Source: a bacterium (lineage in GTDB: Bacteria; Actinomycetota; Acidimicrobiia; Spongiisociales; ZC4RG35). From it: DNA of 64,000 bases. Of the stretch, positions 61,472-64,000 are shown in pieces. The translations under genes were made by a program, and so were the position numbers. Under the pieces are notes generated by a model that was not told where the DNA came from, made no database searches, and worked only from the letters and a program-made list of their open reading frames with translations. The stretch's first letter is position 1. Each line of letters begins with the position of its first letter. Location of the stretch: contig JAPPFD010000024.1 in assembly GCA_028823995.1 (NCBI GenBank), positions 1 through 64,000 on the forward strand, in the 5' to 3' direction.

Positions 61472-62479
61472 ATGAGAGTCCATGTCCGCGCCGGCGCCCG
61501 GTTGAGGCGGGCATGGGCTCGCCGGAGCGAAGACGGCGGGTATCGACAGTACGTGGTCTATTTGGCCTTCGTCTCGATTCTTGCGGTCTTCGCTCTGATG
61601 CTGTGGGATGACGGCTTCCTGAGCTGGTCGAACCTTCTCAACATCGGGCGTCAGGCCGCTCCGATCGCAGTGATGGCCGTGGGCATGGCGTTCGCGCTGG
61701 CGTCGGCCGAGATAGATCTCTCGATCGGATCTACCGTGGCGCTCTCGTCGCTGGTAGCAGCGGCGGTGGTCGGCGATCACGGGTTCTTTCTCGGAGCCAT
61801 GGCCGCGGTGGGGGTGGGGGCGGCGATCGGGCTGGTGAACGGCCTGATCACGGTCAAGGTGCGGATTCCCTCCTTCCTGGTGACCCTGGGGACGCTGGGA
61901 ATCATCAGCGGCATCGCCCGCAACATGAACAACCTGCAGTCCATGCCGATCAGGAACGACGCCTTCTCCGCGCTGTTCGGCGCCGGGTCGCTGGGTCCCA
62001 TCTCATCGCTGGTCATCTGGACGGCGATCGCCTTTGCCATCGGGCACTTCGCGCTGCATCACCTGCGTTGGGGGAGGCATGTTCTCGCCACGGGGGCAAA
62101 CCGGGCGTCGGCCAAGGCGGCCGGTCTCAATACCGACCGGATCAGGATAAGCGCCCTGATGGTCAGCTCGGTGGCGGCGTCCTTCGCCGGGGTGTTGCTG
62201 GCCGGCCGGTTGGCCATCGGCCGTCACGATCTGGGGGAGAATGACCTGCTCACCGTCATCGCCGCGGTGGTGATCGGCGGGACGAATCTGTTCGGCGGCC
62301 GCGCCTCCATCGCCGGCGCGGTGACGGGGGCCCTGATCATGGCGATGCTCAACAATGGATTGATACTCATGGGCCTCGAGGTGGCGGACCAGTTGATCGC
62401 CCGGGGTCTCATCATCATCGTGGCGGTGGCGCTCAGCATGCGGACGCCGTCGGAAAGTGTGGGTGACGATGTTCCTTAG
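61472..62479 (+). CDS. ABC transporter permease, RbsC type
   Basis: A 335-aa membrane protein (about 8-10 helices). FLSWSNLLNIGRQAAPIAVMAVGMAFALASAEIDLSIGSTVALSSLV is the family hallmark (GxxxxxIDLSVGS), later TLGTLGIISGIARNM and the cytoplasmic coupling segment LRWGRHVLATGANRASAKAAGLNTDRIRISALM. AAGGAAAT precedes the ATG. It works with the binding protein upstream and the ATPase at 63671. The 3' end overlaps the next gene by 23 bp. Confidence 0.95.
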   Translation: MRVHVRAGARLRRAWARRSEDGGYRQYVVYLAFVSILAVFALMLWDDGFLSWSNLLNIGRQAAPIAVMAVGMAFALASAEIDLSIGSTVALSSLVAAAVVGDHGFFLGAMAAVGVGAAIGLVNGLITVKVRIPSFLVTLGTLGIISGIARNMNNLQSMPIRNDAFSALFGAGSLGPISSLVIWTAIAFAIGHFALHHLRWGRHVLATGANRASAKAAGLNTDRIRISALMVSSVAASFAGVLLAGRLAIGRHDLGENDLLTVIAAVVIGGTNLFGGRASIAGAVTGALIMAMLNNGLILMGLEVADQLIARGLIIIVAVALSMRTPSESVGDDVP

Positions 62480-63674
62480 TTCCCTGATCGCCAGGAACCA
62501 GGCCTTTCTGGAGGCGTCGGTCCAACTCCATCAGGACAACCTGATTCCTGCCAACAGCTACGTGCTGGACCTCGACGCCCTGGGGGCGAATACCCGCCAC
62601 ATGGCGGCCGAGGCGCACCGTCGGGGCTTGAAGGTGTACGCGATGAGCAAACAGGTTGGACGAGCCCCGGGGGCGCTGCGGGCGATCACCGACGGGGGCG
62701 CGGACGGCTATGTGGCGGTGGATATGGCATGTGCGAGGCCCATCGTCGCCTACGGCCACCGGCTGGGCAATCTGGGGCACCTTGTTCAGGTGCCGAGAGC
62801 CGAGGCGGGCGAGGCGGCGCGCCTTGAGCCGGAGTATTGGACGATATTTTCGCGGAACAAAGCGCGTGAGGCCTCCCGGGCCGTGTCTGGAGGCGACCGC
62901 ACGCAGCAGGTCCTTCTGAGGGTGTGGGATCGACGAGATGTGTTCTATCCGGGACACGAGGGGGGTTTCCATCTCGACGACTTGTCGGATGCGATCGAGT
63001 TCGTCAACCGCCTCGACGGGCTGGAGTTCGCCGGGCTCACCACCTTTCCCGCCCTGCTGTATAACCCGGAGGGGAGAAATGTGAAGCCCACTCCCAATGT
63101 GGAGACTCTGGCTCGCGGCGTGGAGATCGCCCTCGGACATTTGGGGACCGGCTTTCCGATAGAGGTGAATGCCCCCGGCACCACTTCCACCGCGGTGCTA
63201 GAGCTCCTGGCGGAGATCGGCGCCACCCAGGTGGAGCCGGGGCACGGCCTGACCGGCACCACGCCCCTGCATGCGGTGGCGGAGCTTCCCGAAAAGCCCG
63301 CCGTCCTCTACCTGACCGAAGTCGCCCACCTGCACCAGGACGTGCCGCTCTGCTTCGGCGGGGGCCTCTATGTGGACCCCGTATTCGATCCGTATCAAAC
63401 CAGGGTGTTGGCGGCCAGGAGTCCCGAGGACGTCGGCTTGGAACCGGTCCCCATCGACATGCCGGATCCGGCCGGCATCGATTACTATGCCCGGCTCCAT
63501 CCGCCGGAGGGTCGAAGGCTGCGAGAAGGCGACACCGTGATCGCCGGCTTTCGTATCCAGGCCTTCGTGACGAGGGCGTCGGTGGTGGGAGTGAAGGGAG
63601 TCGGCGCCGGGAACCCGGTGGTGGCGGGTGTGTGGAACGTCGAGGGCGCACCGGCCGACTGGGGTGGCCGATGA
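62457..63674 (+). CDS. YhfX-like PLP-dependent enzyme (alanine-racemase fold)
   Basis: About 405 aa from GTG 62457, or 401 from ATG 62469; the second has GGAAAGTGTGGG upstream. SYVLDLDALGANTRHMAAEAHRRGLKVYAMSKQVGR contains the PLP-binding Lys of the alanine racemase N-terminal domain, in the YhfX style rather than Alr (no AVVKANAYGHG). Later segments: EVNAPGTTSTAVLELLAEIGATQVEPGHGLTGTTPLHA. YhfX proteins are assumed to act on an amino acid, but the reaction is not established. It overlaps both the permease and the ATPase gene (ATGA), so it belongs to the transport operon and probably processes the imported compound. Confidence 0.82.
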   Translation: MWVTMFLSSLIARNQAFLEASVQLHQDNLIPANSYVLDLDALGANTRHMAAEAHRRGLKVYAMSKQVGRAPGALRAITDGGADGYVAVDMACARPIVAYGHRLGNLGHLVQVPRAEAGEAARLEPEYWTIFSRNKAREASRAVSGGDRTQQVLLRVWDRRDVFYPGHEGGFHLDDLSDAIEFVNRLDGLEFAGLTTFPALLYNPEGRNVKPTPNVETLARGVEIALGHLGTGFPIEVNAPGTTSTAVLELLAEIGATQVEPGHGLTGTTPLHAVAELPEKPAVLYLTEVAHLHQDVPLCFGGGLYVDPVFDPYQTRVLAARSPEDVGLEPVPIDMPDPAGIDYYARLHPPEGRRLREGDTVIAGFRIQAFVTRASVVGVKGVGAGNPVVAGVWNVEGAPADWGGR

Positions 63675-64000
63675 CTGCGCCGGCGCTCTCGGTGCGGAAG
63701 ATGTCCAAGGCGTTTCGCGCGGTGCAGGCCCTCGAGGACGTCTCGCTGGATGTCCATCGCGGCCGGGTGACGGCGCTTCTCGGTGACAATGGCGCCGGAA
63801 AGTCCACGCTGGTCAAATGCATAGCCGGGGTGTACCAGCCCGACTCTGGCACGGTGAGCATAGACGGCGTCACGCATCGCATCTCCTCTCCGGACGTAGC
63901 TCGGACCCTGGGCGTGGAGACCGTTCACCAGAACCTCTCGCTGATCGACAGTCTCAATGTGGTGGAGAACCTCTTTCTCAACCGCGAATACACCCGGGGC
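63671..64000 (+). CDS. ABC transporter ATP-binding protein, RbsA/MglA type (3' truncated by window)
   Basis: ATG 63671 overlaps the stop of the YhfX-like gene; 110 codons are visible before the window ends. It opens ALSVRKMSKAFRAVQALEDVSLDV, then Walker A LLGDNGAGKSTLVKCIAGV and the Q-loop ETVHQNLSLIDSLNVVENLFLNRE. The GDNGAGKST variant and QNLSL are typical of sugar-import ATPases of the RbsA/FrcA group. It completes the importer. Whether it is the two-domain 500-aa form or the single-domain 260-aa form cannot be seen. Confidence 0.93.
   Translation, partial: MTAPALSVRKMSKAFRAVQALEDVSLDVHRGRVTALLGDNGAGKSTLVKCIAGVYQPDSGTVSIDGVTHRISSPDVARTLGVETVHQNLSLIDSLNVVENLFLNREYTRG

Overview
The window is high-GC bacterial DNA from the chromosome origin of an actinobacterium. 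The order dnaA-dnaN-recF-dciA-gyrB-gyrA-DUF3566, the block rpmH-rnpA-yidD-yidC-jag, parA/parB, a CwlM-like protein, trxA-trxB, an MviN-type pseudokinase and the CCA/poly(A) polymerase gene closely follow the origin region of Mycobacterium, but with rearrangements. Thr/Pro-rich surface linkers and frequent GTG starts with 4-base ATGA/GTGA overlaps also fit. A deep-branching class such as Acidimicrobiia is my best guess; this is inference, since no 16S gene is present.

Layout. 1-3464: end of an accessory island, with the 3' part of a DNA-methylase-like gene, a decayed IS3 orfA, phased CGTTCG repeats, a P4-type integrase and tRNA-Ala. 3554-6299: an amidohydrolase/FAD-oxidoreductase pair, then tRNA-Ile. 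6835-9038: an LprG-like lipoprotein coupled to a DHA2 MFS pump. 9091-18196: DUF3566, gyrA, gyrB, dciA, recF, dnaN and dnaA, all leftward, with the probable oriC between dnaN and dnaA. 18667-21100: cobU, cobS and cobT, sitting unusually between dnaA and rpmH. 21373-23783: rpmH, rnpA, yidD, yidC, jag. 23830-30354 (leftward): parB, parA, a frameshifted rsmG, two parS sites, a catalytically dead amidase of CwlM type, trxA, trxB, a small membrane protein and a pseudokinase. 30429-34636: histone-deacetylase-like protein, CCA/poly(A) polymerase, secreted M1 peptidase. 34679-42025: arginine operon argC-J-B-D-R-G-H without argF. 42143-46179: polar amino acid ABC transporter without a binding protein. 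46234-57354: DUF222-HNH protein, a small Cys/His protein with its own terminator, acs, lnt, inositol monophosphatase, M3 peptidase, DUF4395 and LiaF-like membrane proteins, and a Thr-rich exported protein. 57763-64000: a coupled catabolic-looking operon of ROK regulator, M20 hydrolase, RbsB/RbsC/RbsA-type transporter and a YhfX-type PLP enzyme, running off the window.

How they work together. The centre is the replication/segregation/cell-wall hub of the chromosome: initiator, clamp and gyrase on one side; membrane insertase, partition system with parS, thioredoxin pair and two probable regulators of peptidoglycan synthesis (pseudo-amidase and pseudokinase) on the other. The most interesting departures are the rsmG frameshift inside an inverted parB-parA-rsmG block, the cobTSU insertion at the origin, resistance-type residues in both gyrase subunits, a Ser in place of the catalytic Cys of Lnt, an rnpA frame that stays open through all of rpmH, mini-cistrons joined by ATGA to argC and to a small Cys/His protein, and the ROK-M20-ABC-YhfX operon with a mosaic binding-protein gene.
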